Assembly: GCA_902801885.1 (NCBI GenBank)
Contig: CADCJX010000002.1
Span: forward strand, 54,272-118,271
Direction of reading: 5' to 3'
Source of the DNA: an uncultured Bacteroidia bacterium
GTDB lineage: Bacteria > Bacteroidota > Bacteroidia > Bacteroidales > UBA932
Length of the DNA: 64,000 nt
Shown: piece after piece, positions 55,376-60,380 of the stretch
How positions within the stretch are numbered: position 1 is the stretch's first letter
Layout: the number at the start of each line of letters is the position of its first letter
Program-made: the position numbers and the translations under genes
Notes under the pieces: generated by a model
The model's database searches: none
Seen by the model: the letters and a program-made list of their open reading frames with translations, nothing else
What the model was told of the DNA's origin: nothing

Positions 55376-55592
55376 ACGCACGTTTTCCTTCAGTAGTATA
55401 TTCCAAACACGCCTGATTATTAATTGAATCACCCGCCGGGTCGTCGTTTCCAAACGCGCTCCGGCGGGGATTTTCCATACGTTTTCTCCATTCTTTAATG
55501 ACGGCGCGGCAAATTGTCTCGTCGTCCAAGCCTTCGTCAAAGAGATTACCGACGAGGTCTATGATATGCTGCGGCAGCTGCATTCCGATCAT
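55341..55592 (-). CDS. Small hypothetical protein controlled by the Ro60/tRNA regulon box
   Basis: 83 aa from the ATG at 55592 (MIGMQLPQHIIDLVGNLFDEGLDDETICRAVIKEWRKRM); an earlier in-frame ATG at 55604 lies inside the -7 box. The N-terminal half is helical with a regular hydrophobic pattern, the C-terminal half is polar. The last 35 bp overlap the convergent DUF2357 gene. The reason to accept it is the promoter at 55602-55650, which has the same palindrome and spacing as the promoters of the Y RNA/Ro60 unit and the tRNA array. Function unknown. Confidence 0.5.
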   Translation of the reverse strand: MIGMQLPQHIIDLVGNLFDEGLDDETICRAVIKEWRKRMENPRRSAFGNDDPAGDSINNQACLEYTTEGKRASIPETDWYRSR

Positions 55593-55601
55593 TTTGAAAG
55601 G

Positions 55602-55650
55602 CAAAGGTAAGGCAAGCCTACAAGACTCTGAAATCCTTGCAAGTCTTGCA
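55602..55650 (-). promoter_or_regulatory. Regulon promoter 3 (palindrome + TTTC-N20-TACCTTTG)
   Basis: TACCTTTG -7 box at 55609-55602 (minus strand), -33 TTTC 20 bp upstream, and palindrome TGCAAGTCTTGCA at 55638-55650, exactly 28 bp from the -7 box. The same arrangement is found at 57441-57489 and 60305-60353. The predicted start is near 55596. Confidence 0.75.
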
Positions 55651-55652
55651 GG

Positions 55653-56174
55653 CTATGCCAGCATGGTCACGAGATCCCTCGAGACGGCGATTCTGTAGAC
55701 ACCGTCCCTTCCCCTGACGATAGCATACTGGTCCGCTGCGAGCCTCCCGACCTTGTCGACCAGTTTCCTCTTGATCCTGGAGACGTTGGTCTGGAGGGTC
55801 GCCCTATCATCGTCGCACAGGGCATCCACGGCGGCCTCGATCTGGTCGGGATCGTCATAGACAGTCTGCTTCCGGTAGATCTCGCAGAGTTCGTCGTAGT
55901 ACTTCCAGATATCTTCGGCTGCTATGCCGTCGACATATCTTAGAAGCAAGGTATAAAGGGTTCTTTCCACCGGATTCAGATAGATCTTCACGTCTCCGTA
56001 ATCCGGCAGAGAAAGGATGCCGTTCCTCTCCAGGGAGATCCTCCCCGGTCCGTTCCTCTTCACGAGGGTATCGATCTGGTCATCGTTTAGTCCCCGCGCC
56101 CGAAGGTCCTTCAGTAGGTTTCTGACCGCGAGGACAAGAGCCTTGGTGTCGTCATCAAGCACTAACTTGTCCAT
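55653..56174 (-). CDS. Hypothetical protein downstream of the tRNA array (possible winged-helix protein)
   Basis: 173 aa (MDKLVLDDDTKALVLAVRNLLKDLRARGLNDDQIDTLV). The middle has ISLERNGILSLPDYGDVKIYLNPVERTLYTLLLRYVDGI followed by a helical stretch and LQTNVSRIKRKLVDKVG near the end, which resembles the recognition helix and wing of a response-regulator-type winged helix, but this is weak. It lies 264 bp downstream of the last tRNA in the same orientation and ends 3 bp before the regulon palindrome at 55638-55650. It is a candidate regulator of the three boxes (inference). Confidence 0.7.
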   Translation of the reverse strand: MDKLVLDDDTKALVLAVRNLLKDLRARGLNDDQIDTLVKRNGPGRISLERNGILSLPDYGDVKIYLNPVERTLYTLLLRYVDGIAAEDIWKYYDELCEIYRKQTVYDDPDQIEAAVDALCDDDRATLQTNVSRIKRKLVDKVGRLAADQYAIVRGRDGVYRIAVSRDLVTMLA

Positions 56175-56183
56175 GGTATGGGT

Positions 56184-56199
56184 GTGTCCGGCAGGACAC
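56184..56199 (-). promoter_or_regulatory. Hairpin just upstream of the 173 aa gene
   Basis: GTGTCC-GGCA-GGACAC, a perfect 6-bp stem that ends 10 bp before the start codon at 56174. It could mask the translation start. Confidence 0.35.
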
Positions 56200-56319
56200 G
56201 GTCTTGCGCAATTTGCGCGGTTAAATGATGGAATTTGCCCTGAGAACGGCAGGACTACCGGTGCGATTTAGCTGCGTTCGGGTCGAGAACTAATTCGCTC
56301 TATATGATGACGATTCCGT

Positions 56320-56401
56320 TTTTCGGACATGACGCAGCCGGCGAAACTCATTGAGTTACGCCAACATGTTGTAAAGAAAAACGTCTGTGCCATGTCCAAA
56401 A
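56320..56401 (-). ncRNA. Possible structured leader or small RNA between the tRNA array and the 173 aa gene
   Basis: Outer stem TTTTGGACATG (56401-56391, minus strand) pairs with CATGTCCGAAAA (56331-56320) with one bulge. Inside is GCG-AAACTCATTGAGTTA-CGC (56341-56361) with its own AACTCA/TGAGTT stem. A TATATTTG -7 box lies at 56418-56425 on the minus strand, about 17 bp upstream. This fills most of the 264-bp gap. It does not carry the Y RNA boxes. Confidence 0.35.
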
Positions 56402-56417
56402 TGGTTTTTTGCGGGTG

Positions 56418-56425
56418 CAAATATA
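56418..56425 (-). promoter_or_regulatory. -7 promoter element between tRNA-Thr and the 173 aa gene
   Basis: TATATTTG on the minus strand, about 245 bp upstream of the start at 56174. Confidence 0.45.
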
Positions 56426-56438
56426 CAAATAAAACTTG

Positions 56439-56511
56439 AGCCTCCAACAGGAATCGAACCTGCAACCCTCTGCTTACAAGGCAGATGCTCTACCAGTTGA
56501 GCTAAAGAGGC
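56439..56511 (-). tRNA. tRNA-Thr(TGT)
   Basis: Anticodon stem TCTGC/GCAGA with loop CTTGTAA (TGT); D arm TAGCTCAACTGGTAGAGC; T loop TTCGATT. CCA not encoded. Last tRNA of the array. Confidence 0.93.
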
Positions 56512-56516
56512 GTTTG

Positions 56517-56589
56517 AGCTCAGAGCCGGATTCGGACCGGCGAATACCGGTTTTGCAGACCGGCGCGTTAACCGCTTCGCCACCTGAGC
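56517..56589 (-). tRNA. tRNA-Cys(GCA)
   Basis: Anticodon stem CCGGT/ACCGG with loop CTGCAAA (GCA); acceptor GCTCAGG/TCTGAGC; T loop TCCGAAT instead of TTCGAAT. CCA not encoded. Confidence 0.92.
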
Positions 56590-56594
56590 GTTTG

Positions 56595-56665
56595 CTGGGG
56601 CAGAGAGATTCGAACTCCCATCGGCGGTTTTGGAGACCGCTATGCTGCCATTGCACCATGCCTCA
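56595..56665 (-). tRNA. tRNA-Trp(CCA)
   Basis: Anticodon stem GCGGT/ACCGC with loop CTCCAAA (CCA anticodon); acceptor TGAGGCA/TGCCCCA with one A-C mismatch; short D arm (TGCAATGGCAGCA). 3' CCA not encoded. Confidence 0.9.
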
Positions 56666-56672
56666 ATAATTG

Positions 56673-56760
56673 CGGAAGGTGTGAGATTCGAACTCACGGA
56701 ACCCTTTCAAGTTCGTCGGTTTTCTGGACCGGTGCCTTAAACCACCTCGGCCAACCTTCC
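56673..56760 (-). tRNA. tRNA-Leu(CAG)
   Basis: Acceptor GGAAGGT/ACCTTCC, anticodon stem CCGGT with loop CCAGAAA (CAG), long variable arm, T arm GTGAG-TTCGAAT-CTCAC. CCA not encoded. Confidence 0.92.
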
Positions 56761-56765
56761 GTTCT

Positions 56766-56843
56766 TGGTCGGGATGGCGCGATTCGAACGCGCGGTCTCG
56801 GCATCCCAAATGCCGCACCTTGGACCAACTGGGCTACATCCCG
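56766..56843 (-). tRNA. tRNA-Pro(TGG)
   Basis: Acceptor CGGGATG/CATCCCG, anticodon loop TTTGGGA (TGG), T loop TTCGAAT; discriminator A followed by an encoded CCA. Confidence 0.93.
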
Positions 56844-56857
56844 ATAGCTTGTTTTCG

Positions 56858-56946
56858 CGGAAGCAGAAAGATTCGAACTTTCGGAACCCCATGAGGAGTT
56901 CAGCACCTTAGCAGGGTGCCGCCTTAGACCTCTCGGCCATACTTCC
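56858..56946 (-). tRNA. tRNA-Ser(GCT), array copy
   Basis: Acceptor GGAAGTA/TGCTTCC, anticodon stem GCACC/GGTGC with loop CTGCTAA (GCT), long variable arm. It has the same anticodon as the tRNA-Ser at 31129 but a different body. CCA not encoded. Confidence 0.93.
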
Positions 56947-56949
56947 GAT

Positions 56950-57024
56950 TGGCGGGAATAGAAGGGCTCGAACCTACGACCCGATGGTTAACAGCCATCC
57001 GCTCTGCCACTGAGCTATATTCCC
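56950..57024 (-). tRNA. tRNA-Asn(GTT)
   Basis: Acceptor GGGAATA/TATTCCC, anticodon stem GATGG/CCATC with loop CTGTTAA (GTT), T loop TTCGAGC; discriminator G and encoded CCA. Confidence 0.93.
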
Positions 57025-57029
57025 GTTTG

Positions 57030-57104
57030 GGTGAATGGAGGGGTTCGAACCCTCGGCCTCCTGATCCACAATCAGGCGCTCTTGCCAACTGAGCTACAAC
57101 CACC
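57030..57104 (-). tRNA. tRNA-His(GTG)
   Basis: Extra 5' G (G-1) opposite discriminator C, as in tRNA-His; anticodon stem CCTGA/TCAGG with loop TTGTGGA (GTG). CCA not encoded. Confidence 0.93.
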
Positions 57105-57110
57105 ATGTTG

Positions 57111-57183
57111 CGGAGCCTCGCGGAATTGAACCACGTTCTATGGATTTTCAGTCCACCGCATACACCACGTCTGCCAAAGCTCC
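57111..57183 (-). tRNA. tRNA-Phe(GAA) with unusual D arm
   Basis: Anticodon loop CTGAAAA (GAA), acceptor GGAGCTT/AGGCTCC, T loop TTCAATT. The D arm (TTGGCAGACGTGGTGTATGC) resembles a leucine-type tRNA, which is odd for Phe; identity by anticodon only. Confidence 0.8.
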
Positions 57184-57186
57184 GGT

Positions 57187-57264
57187 TGGTCACGCCGACG
57201 GGATTCGAACCCGTAAATCTTCACCGTGAAAGGGTGAGGTCCTAGCCAGTTAGACGACAGCGTG
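57187..57264 (-). tRNA. tRNA-Glu(TTC)
   Basis: Acceptor CACGCTG/CGGCGTG, anticodon stem TCACC/GGTGA with loop CTTTCAC (TTC), D arm GTCTAACTGGCTAGGAC; discriminator A and encoded CCA. Confidence 0.92.
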
Positions 57265-57272
57265 ATTCTGTG

Positions 57273-57345
57273 TGGACGTTACAGGGTTTGAACCTGTGAC
57301 CTTCGGCATATCAGACCGATGCTCTACCAGCTGAGCTAAGCGTCC
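57273..57345 (-). tRNA. tRNA-Ile(GAT)
   Basis: Acceptor GGACGCT/AACGTCC, anticodon stem TCGGT/GCCGA with loop CTGATAT (GAT), D arm TAGCTCAGCTGGTAGAGC. CCA not encoded. Confidence 0.92.
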
Positions 57346-57349
57346 GTCT

Positions 57350-57423
57350 TGGTACTCCCGGGAGGATTCGAACCTCCATCACTGGTTTCGTAGACCACCA
57401 TCCTTCCTTTGAACGACAGGAGT
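57350..57423 (-). tRNA. tRNA-Arg(ACG), first of the twelve-tRNA unit
   Basis: Acceptor ACTCCTG/CGGGAGT, anticodon loop CTACGAA (ACG), T arm GGAGG-TTCGAAT-CCTCC; encoded CCA. Its 5' end lies about 12 nt downstream of the predicted start from the promoter at 57441. Confidence 0.92.
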
Positions 57424-57440
57424 ATACCTGGATTTCACGG

Positions 57441-57489
57441 CAAAGGTAGCCACCGGGTTCAAGACCATGAAATCTCTGCAAGTCTTGCA
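57441..57489 (-). promoter_or_regulatory. Regulon promoter 2, drives the twelve-tRNA array
   Basis: TACCTTTG -7 box at 57448-57441 (minus strand), TTTC 20 bp upstream, palindrome TGCAAGTCTTGCA at 57477-57489, 28 bp from the -7 box. Flanking GAAATC is shared with the two other copies. Confidence 0.8.
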
Positions 57490-57526
57490 AGGTTCTTACT
57501 ATCCCTTGACTTCGGCAACCGCCTTG

Positions 57527-57599
57527 TTGCGGGAACCAGGATCGAACTGGTGGCCTCGGGGTTATGACTCCCACGCTCTTCCAACTGAGCTATCCCGCA
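57527..57599 (-). tRNA. tRNA-Met(CAT), end of the Ro60 unit
   Basis: Acceptor TGCGGGA/TCCCGCA, D arm TAGCTCAGTTGGAAGAGC, anticodon loop GTCATAA (CAT) on a stem with one weak pair; T loop TTCGATC. CCA not encoded. It follows Y RNA 7 by 7 nt and lies upstream of regulon promoter 2, so it belongs to the Ro60 transcript. Confidence 0.88.
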
Positions 57600-57606
57600 A
57601 TGAGAA

Positions 57607-57719
57607 AACAGGAGCGACAGGCGGTTTCGGCAGGAGGGCGCGGGTCCCGAAGGGCGATTTCCTCCTGGTGGTACCAATTACCTATAGAGCGAAGTAACCG
57701 ATTCCTACGGCATCCTGTT
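57607..57719 (-). ncRNA. Predicted Y RNA 7 (no tRNA module)
   Basis: 113 nt. Terminal stem AACAGGA/TCCTGTT (7 perfect pairs), 5' box ATGCCGTAGG and 3' box CGCCTGTCGC as in the other Y RNAs, second helix CGGTT/AACCG. The middle is GC-rich (AGGAGG...CCTCCT) and lacks T- and D-arm motifs. Confidence 0.65.
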
Positions 57720-57727
57720 ATCGTAAT

Positions 57728-57861
57728 GAGCAAAAGCGACAATCGGAGACAGACGCAGGGACGTTCTATATACTCCCTACTTCCGCCGATATTAAAAAGT
57801 GTGGAGCCGTCGGCGGCGACGGCAAGTGAACGAAGGATCTGTCTCCTACGGCATTCTGCTC
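57728..57861 (-). ncRNA. Predicted Y RNA 6 (no clear tRNA module)
   Basis: 134 nt, starting 6 nt after the Ro60 stop codon. Terminal stem GAGCA/TGCTC, 5' box ATGCCGTAGG and 3' box CGATTGTCGC in an internal loop, then a perfect 9-bp helix GGAGACAGA/TCTGTCTCC. Inner hairpin GCCGTCG/CGACGGC. Confidence 0.68.
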
Positions 57862-57866
57862 AGCTG

Positions 57867-59405
57867 TCAAAGAACAATCTTCCGAATCTCGGAAAGGGCA
57901 TCCTCTCCGCGGTCGATGGCGTTCATCACGTCGAATACCTTTTCGCTCCATCCGGCGATAAGATAGACGTCAGGTTCCACGAGGTTCAGCGGGGACTGTC
58001 CGTAACCGGCAAGGTCGAAGAGATAGAGCTTCGCCTCCGGATTCTCCGCCTTGTACTTGTGCCAGTAATCGTTGATGGCTTTTTCGTAGTTAAACCATCC
58101 GCGACGGTGCCCGCTGTCCCACATCTGGCAATCGGTGAAGATCATCACCTTGTCCATGCGGACCTTGTTGGCGATGAGCCACTCGATAACCTTGTAACCG
58201 TTTGTGGAATATCCGACCTCTCCTTCGCGGCGGTGCATCTCGAGCGTATTCGCGAGGATGGAGTCCTGGGGCAGGTTCACCACCTTCCAGGTGTCGCCGA
58301 ACATTCCGCTTACCACGGAAGCGCACTTGCTCTTCAGGAGCATCGAGAGCAGGATTCCGATATCGAAGTTCTGTACGGAGCTCCTATCCGATACAGGGCG
58401 CTGCATGGAGCCGGAGACATCCGCAGCCACGAGGACGTTGGTGTCGGCGTCGAAACCTTCCATGTTGGCGACGGAAGCCTTCACGGCCGCTTCCAGAGCG
58501 GTCAGGACCTGGGAAGTATAAAGAGACTGGACACCCTTCATCTCCCTGTAGGCGGACAGGAACCGGAACGGAAGCTGCTTGGACTTCGCCACCTGGTCCG
58601 GATCGGCGAGACGGATGCAGAGACGGTTGACGTGTCCGGCCGAGACATCAGCCTGCAGGATGTTCCTGAGGTTGCGGAGAAGTGCCATGTAACCAAGCTT
58701 CCCGGAGTCCAGGAGTTCCTCCCAGAGGGCCTTGATGGCTGCCTTCTTCGCCTCCGGAGTCTCGAACTGCTGCTGCCCGATGGCAGAGAGCTGGGTCTCC
58801 CAGGTATAAGGAGTTTTGAGTGCATCTCCGACAATCTTGTCGAAGATCTCCTGCTGGGCGACATCCTTCGCCTTGGGGTGTACCAGGAACAGCGCATCCT
58901 TCAACTTGACCTCGGCATCCTTGCGGTCATACTTGGCAAACTGGTATTCGTCGAAGCGGTTGAAGGCTTCCTTCAGGCCGTTCTGGATCTGACGGGAAAG
59001 CTTGCCGAGTTTCTTGACGCCGGGAGCGGGATTGCGCCACTGATAGCACATCAGAAGTTCGCTGATCTCGTCCGCGCGAAGAACGGTCTTGCCGACCGCC
59101 TTGGAGACAATGTCATCACCGCTATGCACCTTGGCCAGTTCCACCAGCAAAAGCAGCGGAATGCTTCGGAGATTCATTACGGTGCGGGTGTAAACCGCCA
59201 GCTGCGCGACGAACATCGGGTCAACCTTCCCGACGAGCGTGGAAATCCTCTCCACGAATTCCTTGGGGGATTCGTAGAACTTCCCCGGCAGCGCAGAGGT
59301 GACGGCAGCTGTGTAGAGCTCCATTTCTGGAGTCATCCGGAAGGCGCGTGCGCCTTCATGGTTGAGAACCTTGTTCTCTTCCTTGAGGATTTCGTTGTAC
59401 TTCAT
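57867..59405 (-). CDS. rsr: Ro60-like TROVE domain RNA-binding protein (Rsr)
   Basis: 512 aa, normal length for bacterial Ro. Residues about 10-315 form the TROVE HEAT-repeat ring (EFVERISTLVGKVDPMFVAQLAVYTRTVMNLRSIPLLLLVELAK; LKDALFLVHPKAKDVAQQEIFDKIV; GYMALLRNLRNIL). Residues about 320-505 form a vWA domain with a full MIDAS: DVSGS (329-333), the Thr/Asp in IFTDCQMWDS. Ro binds misfolded RNAs in its ring and a Y RNA on its outer surface, which controls access and tethers nucleases such as PNPase. It sits inside an array of seven predicted Y RNAs on the same strand. RtcB, often found with bacterial Ro, is not in the window. Confidence 0.95.
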   Translation of the reverse strand: MKYNEILKEENKVLNHEGARAFRMTPEMELYTAAVTSALPGKFYESPKEFVERISTLVGKVDPMFVAQLAVYTRTVMNLRSIPLLLLVELAKVHSGDDIVSKAVGKTVLRADEISELLMCYQWRNPAPGVKKLGKLSRQIQNGLKEAFNRFDEYQFAKYDRKDAEVKLKDALFLVHPKAKDVAQQEIFDKIVGDALKTPYTWETQLSAIGQQQFETPEAKKAAIKALWEELLDSGKLGYMALLRNLRNILQADVSAGHVNRLCIRLADPDQVAKSKQLPFRFLSAYREMKGVQSLYTSQVLTALEAAVKASVANMEGFDADTNVLVAADVSGSMQRPVSDRSSVQNFDIGILLSMLLKSKCASVVSGMFGDTWKVVNLPQDSILANTLEMHRREGEVGYSTNGYKVIEWLIANKVRMDKVMIFTDCQMWDSGHRRGWFNYEKAINDYWHKYKAENPEAKLYLFDLAGYGQSPLNLVEPDVYLIAGWSEKVFDVMNAIDRGEDALSEIRKIVL

Positions 59406-59423
59406 AATGATATTGTATTAAAA

Positions 59424-59534
59424 ACGGTGCAACAGTCGCAAAGAGGCGTGAGTCAAAGGTCTCACCTCGCATACTCGGTCTGATGGATCATCATCCCGGT
59501 AACCTTCGATGAATCTCTTTACTACGGCAACCGT
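59424..59534 (-). ncRNA. Predicted Y RNA 5, directly upstream of Ro60
   Basis: 111 nt. Terminal stem ACGGT/ACCGT followed by TTTTT, 5' box TTGCCGTAG, 3' box CGACTGTTGC, second helix AAAGAG/CTCTTT, inner hairpin GTGAG/CTCAC. No tRNA-like T loop. The U run may end part of the transcripts; Ro60 starts 15 nt later. Confidence 0.7.
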
Positions 59535-59550
59535 TTGTTTATTTCAAATT

Positions 59551-59680
59551 AGCCGGGTAACAATCGAAAGGACCTTTTTGCCAGCTAAGCTATCAGCCTT
59601 GCGGCTGAACGGGAGTTGAACCCGCGTACCAACATTAAAAGTGTTGTGCTTTCGAAGGAATTCCTTTCTACGACACCGGC
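59551..59680 (-). ncRNA. Predicted Y RNA 4 with permuted tRNA module (split in the D loop)
   Basis: 130 nt. Terminal stem GCCGG/CCGGC, 5' box GGTGTCGTAG, 3' box CGATTGTTAC. Module order: D-stem 3' strand AAGC, intact anticodon arm CAACA-CTTTTAA-TGTTG (TTT), T arm GCGGG-TTCAACT-CCCGT, acceptor TCAGCC-GCAA-GGCTGA (6 perfect pairs closed by a GNRA tetraloop), then D-stem 5' strand GCTT. The 5' end directly follows the CCA of tRNA-Lys. Confidence 0.8.
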
Positions 59681-59755
59681 TGGTGGACCCTGCGGGATTC
59701 GAACCCACGCCCCCCTGATTAAAAGTCAGGTGCACTACCGCTGTGCTAAAAGTCC
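59681..59755 (-). tRNA. tRNA-Lys(TTT) with encoded CCA
   Basis: Acceptor GGACTTT/AGGGTCC, anticodon stem CCTGA/TCAGG with loop CTTTTAA (TTT), T loop TTCGAAT, discriminator A and CCA. The next base is the 5' end of Y RNA 4. It shares its acceptor 3' strand with the tRNA-Met at 59888. Confidence 0.93.
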
Positions 59756-59760
59756 GAAAA

Positions 59761-59887
59761 GGCCAGGCAATTTGCGGAAAGACTTCAATCATATGCTCTA
59801 CCAAATCTGAGCTATCCGGTTGCCCGGAACGTGACTTGAACACGTGACCCTATGTTTTCGAAGTATGTCTTCCCTACGGCACCAGCC
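59761..59887 (-). ncRNA. Predicted Y RNA 3 with permuted tRNA module (split in the anticodon loop)
   Basis: 127 nt. Terminal stem GGCTGG/CCTGGCC, 5' box GGTGCCGTAG, 3' box CGCAAATTGCC, then TTTT. Module: helix strand CTTC, anticodon 3' strand CATA, T arm ACGTG-TTCAAGT-CACGT, acceptor TCCGG-GCAA-CCGGA (GNRA-capped), TA, intact D arm GCTCAGATTTGGTAGAGC, anticodon 5' strand TATG, helix strand GAAG. The 5' end GGCTGGTGCCG resembles animal Y RNA starts (GGCUGGUCCGA). It begins at the base after the CCA of tRNA-Met. Confidence 0.85.
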
Positions 59888-59964
59888 TGGTGGACCCTGA
59901 CGGATTTGAACCGCCGACCCTCCGGTTATGAGCCGGGTGCTCTGACCTGCTGAGCTAAAGGTCC
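59888..59964 (-). tRNA. tRNA-Met(CAT) with encoded CCA
   Basis: Acceptor GGACCTT/AGGGTCC, D arm TAGCTCAGCAGGTCAGAGC, anticodon stem CCCGG with loop CTCATAA (CAT), T loop TTCAAAT, discriminator A and CCA. Its 3' end abuts Y RNA 3. Elongator Met or, if modified, Ile2. Confidence 0.93.
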
Positions 59965-59970
59965 GTGAAA

Positions 59971-60135
59971 GCAAGGCAACAAACGAAAAGGCCTGAAACG
60001 TGCTCTACCAGGCTGAGCTACTGTGATGCTTCGACACCTCCTTCATAAACGAGGGCGAGGTTGGTCACAGGCCGGACTTGAACCGGCGACACCGGGTTTA
60101 TCAAACCGAAGGAATCCCTTTCTACGGCACTTGCT
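59971..60135 (-). ncRNA. Predicted Y RNA 2 with permuted tRNA module and extended acceptor cap
   Basis: 165 nt. Terminal stem AGCAAG/CTTGCT, 5' box AGTGCCGTAG, 3' box CGTTTGTTGCC. T arm GCCGG-TTCAAGT-CCGGC, acceptor CTGTGA/TCACAG, intact D arm GCTCAGCCTGGTAGAGC, split near the anticodon (AAAC/GTTT). In place of the tetraloop the acceptor is joined by about 38 nt with an inner ACCTC/GAGGT hairpin. Confidence 0.78.
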
Positions 60136-60143
60136 ATGTTTCA

Positions 60144-60275
60144 GTGAGGCAACAGGCGGGACAGTTTCTGAACTACACCGGCCCTGCGGCCGGTGACCGG
60201 TTTCGAACCGGTACCTTTAGATCCTCAATCTAATGTTCTATCCGTTGCGAAGTAATCCGTCCCTACGGCACTCAC
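60144..60275 (-). ncRNA. Predicted Y RNA 1 with permuted tRNA module (split in the D loop)
   Basis: 132 nt. Terminal stem GTGAG/CTCAC, 5' box AGTGCCGTAG, 3' box GCCTGTTGCC, second helix GGGAC/GTCCC. Module: D-stem 3' strand GAAC, intact anticodon arm TTAGA-TTGAGGA-TCTAA (GAG), T arm ACCGG-TTCGAAA-CCGGT, acceptor CACCGGCC-GCAG-GGCCGGTG (8 perfect pairs), D-stem 5' strand GTTC. First RNA of the unit, about 24 nt after the predicted transcription start. Confidence 0.82.
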
Positions 60276-60304
60276 TTTTTCTTTCAATGATCTGTTCCGG
60301 GGGG

Positions 60305-60353
60305 CAAAGGTAAAGCAGTTTGTTCCCGCCGCGAAATCTCTGCAAGTCTTGCA
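60305..60353 (-). promoter_or_regulatory. Regulon promoter 1, drives the Y RNA/Ro60 unit
   Basis: TACCTTTG -7 box at 60312-60305 (minus strand), TTTC 20 bp upstream, palindrome TGCAAGTCTTGCA at 60341-60353, 28 bp from the -7 box. The start would be near 60299. Confidence 0.8.
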
Positions 60354-60380
60354 AATCCCTTTCTGTTTGCGAAGTGCACA

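Noticed and set aside
56356-57574. Short open frames on the minus strand across the tRNA array
   Set aside because: They translate tRNA sequence (repeated GSNLSAP/VGSSPSIP-like strings) and are not protein genes.
57564-59483. 639-codon open frame on the plus strand opposite Ro60
   Set aside because: It is antisense to a clear TROVE-vWA gene and runs through Y RNAs and tRNA-Met; no family pattern in its product.
59551-60275. Decayed or pseudo-tRNAs in the Ro60 leader region
   Set aside because: The T arm, acceptor and D arm are intact but permuted, the acceptor stems pair perfectly, and all share the Y RNA boxes; decay would not keep this.
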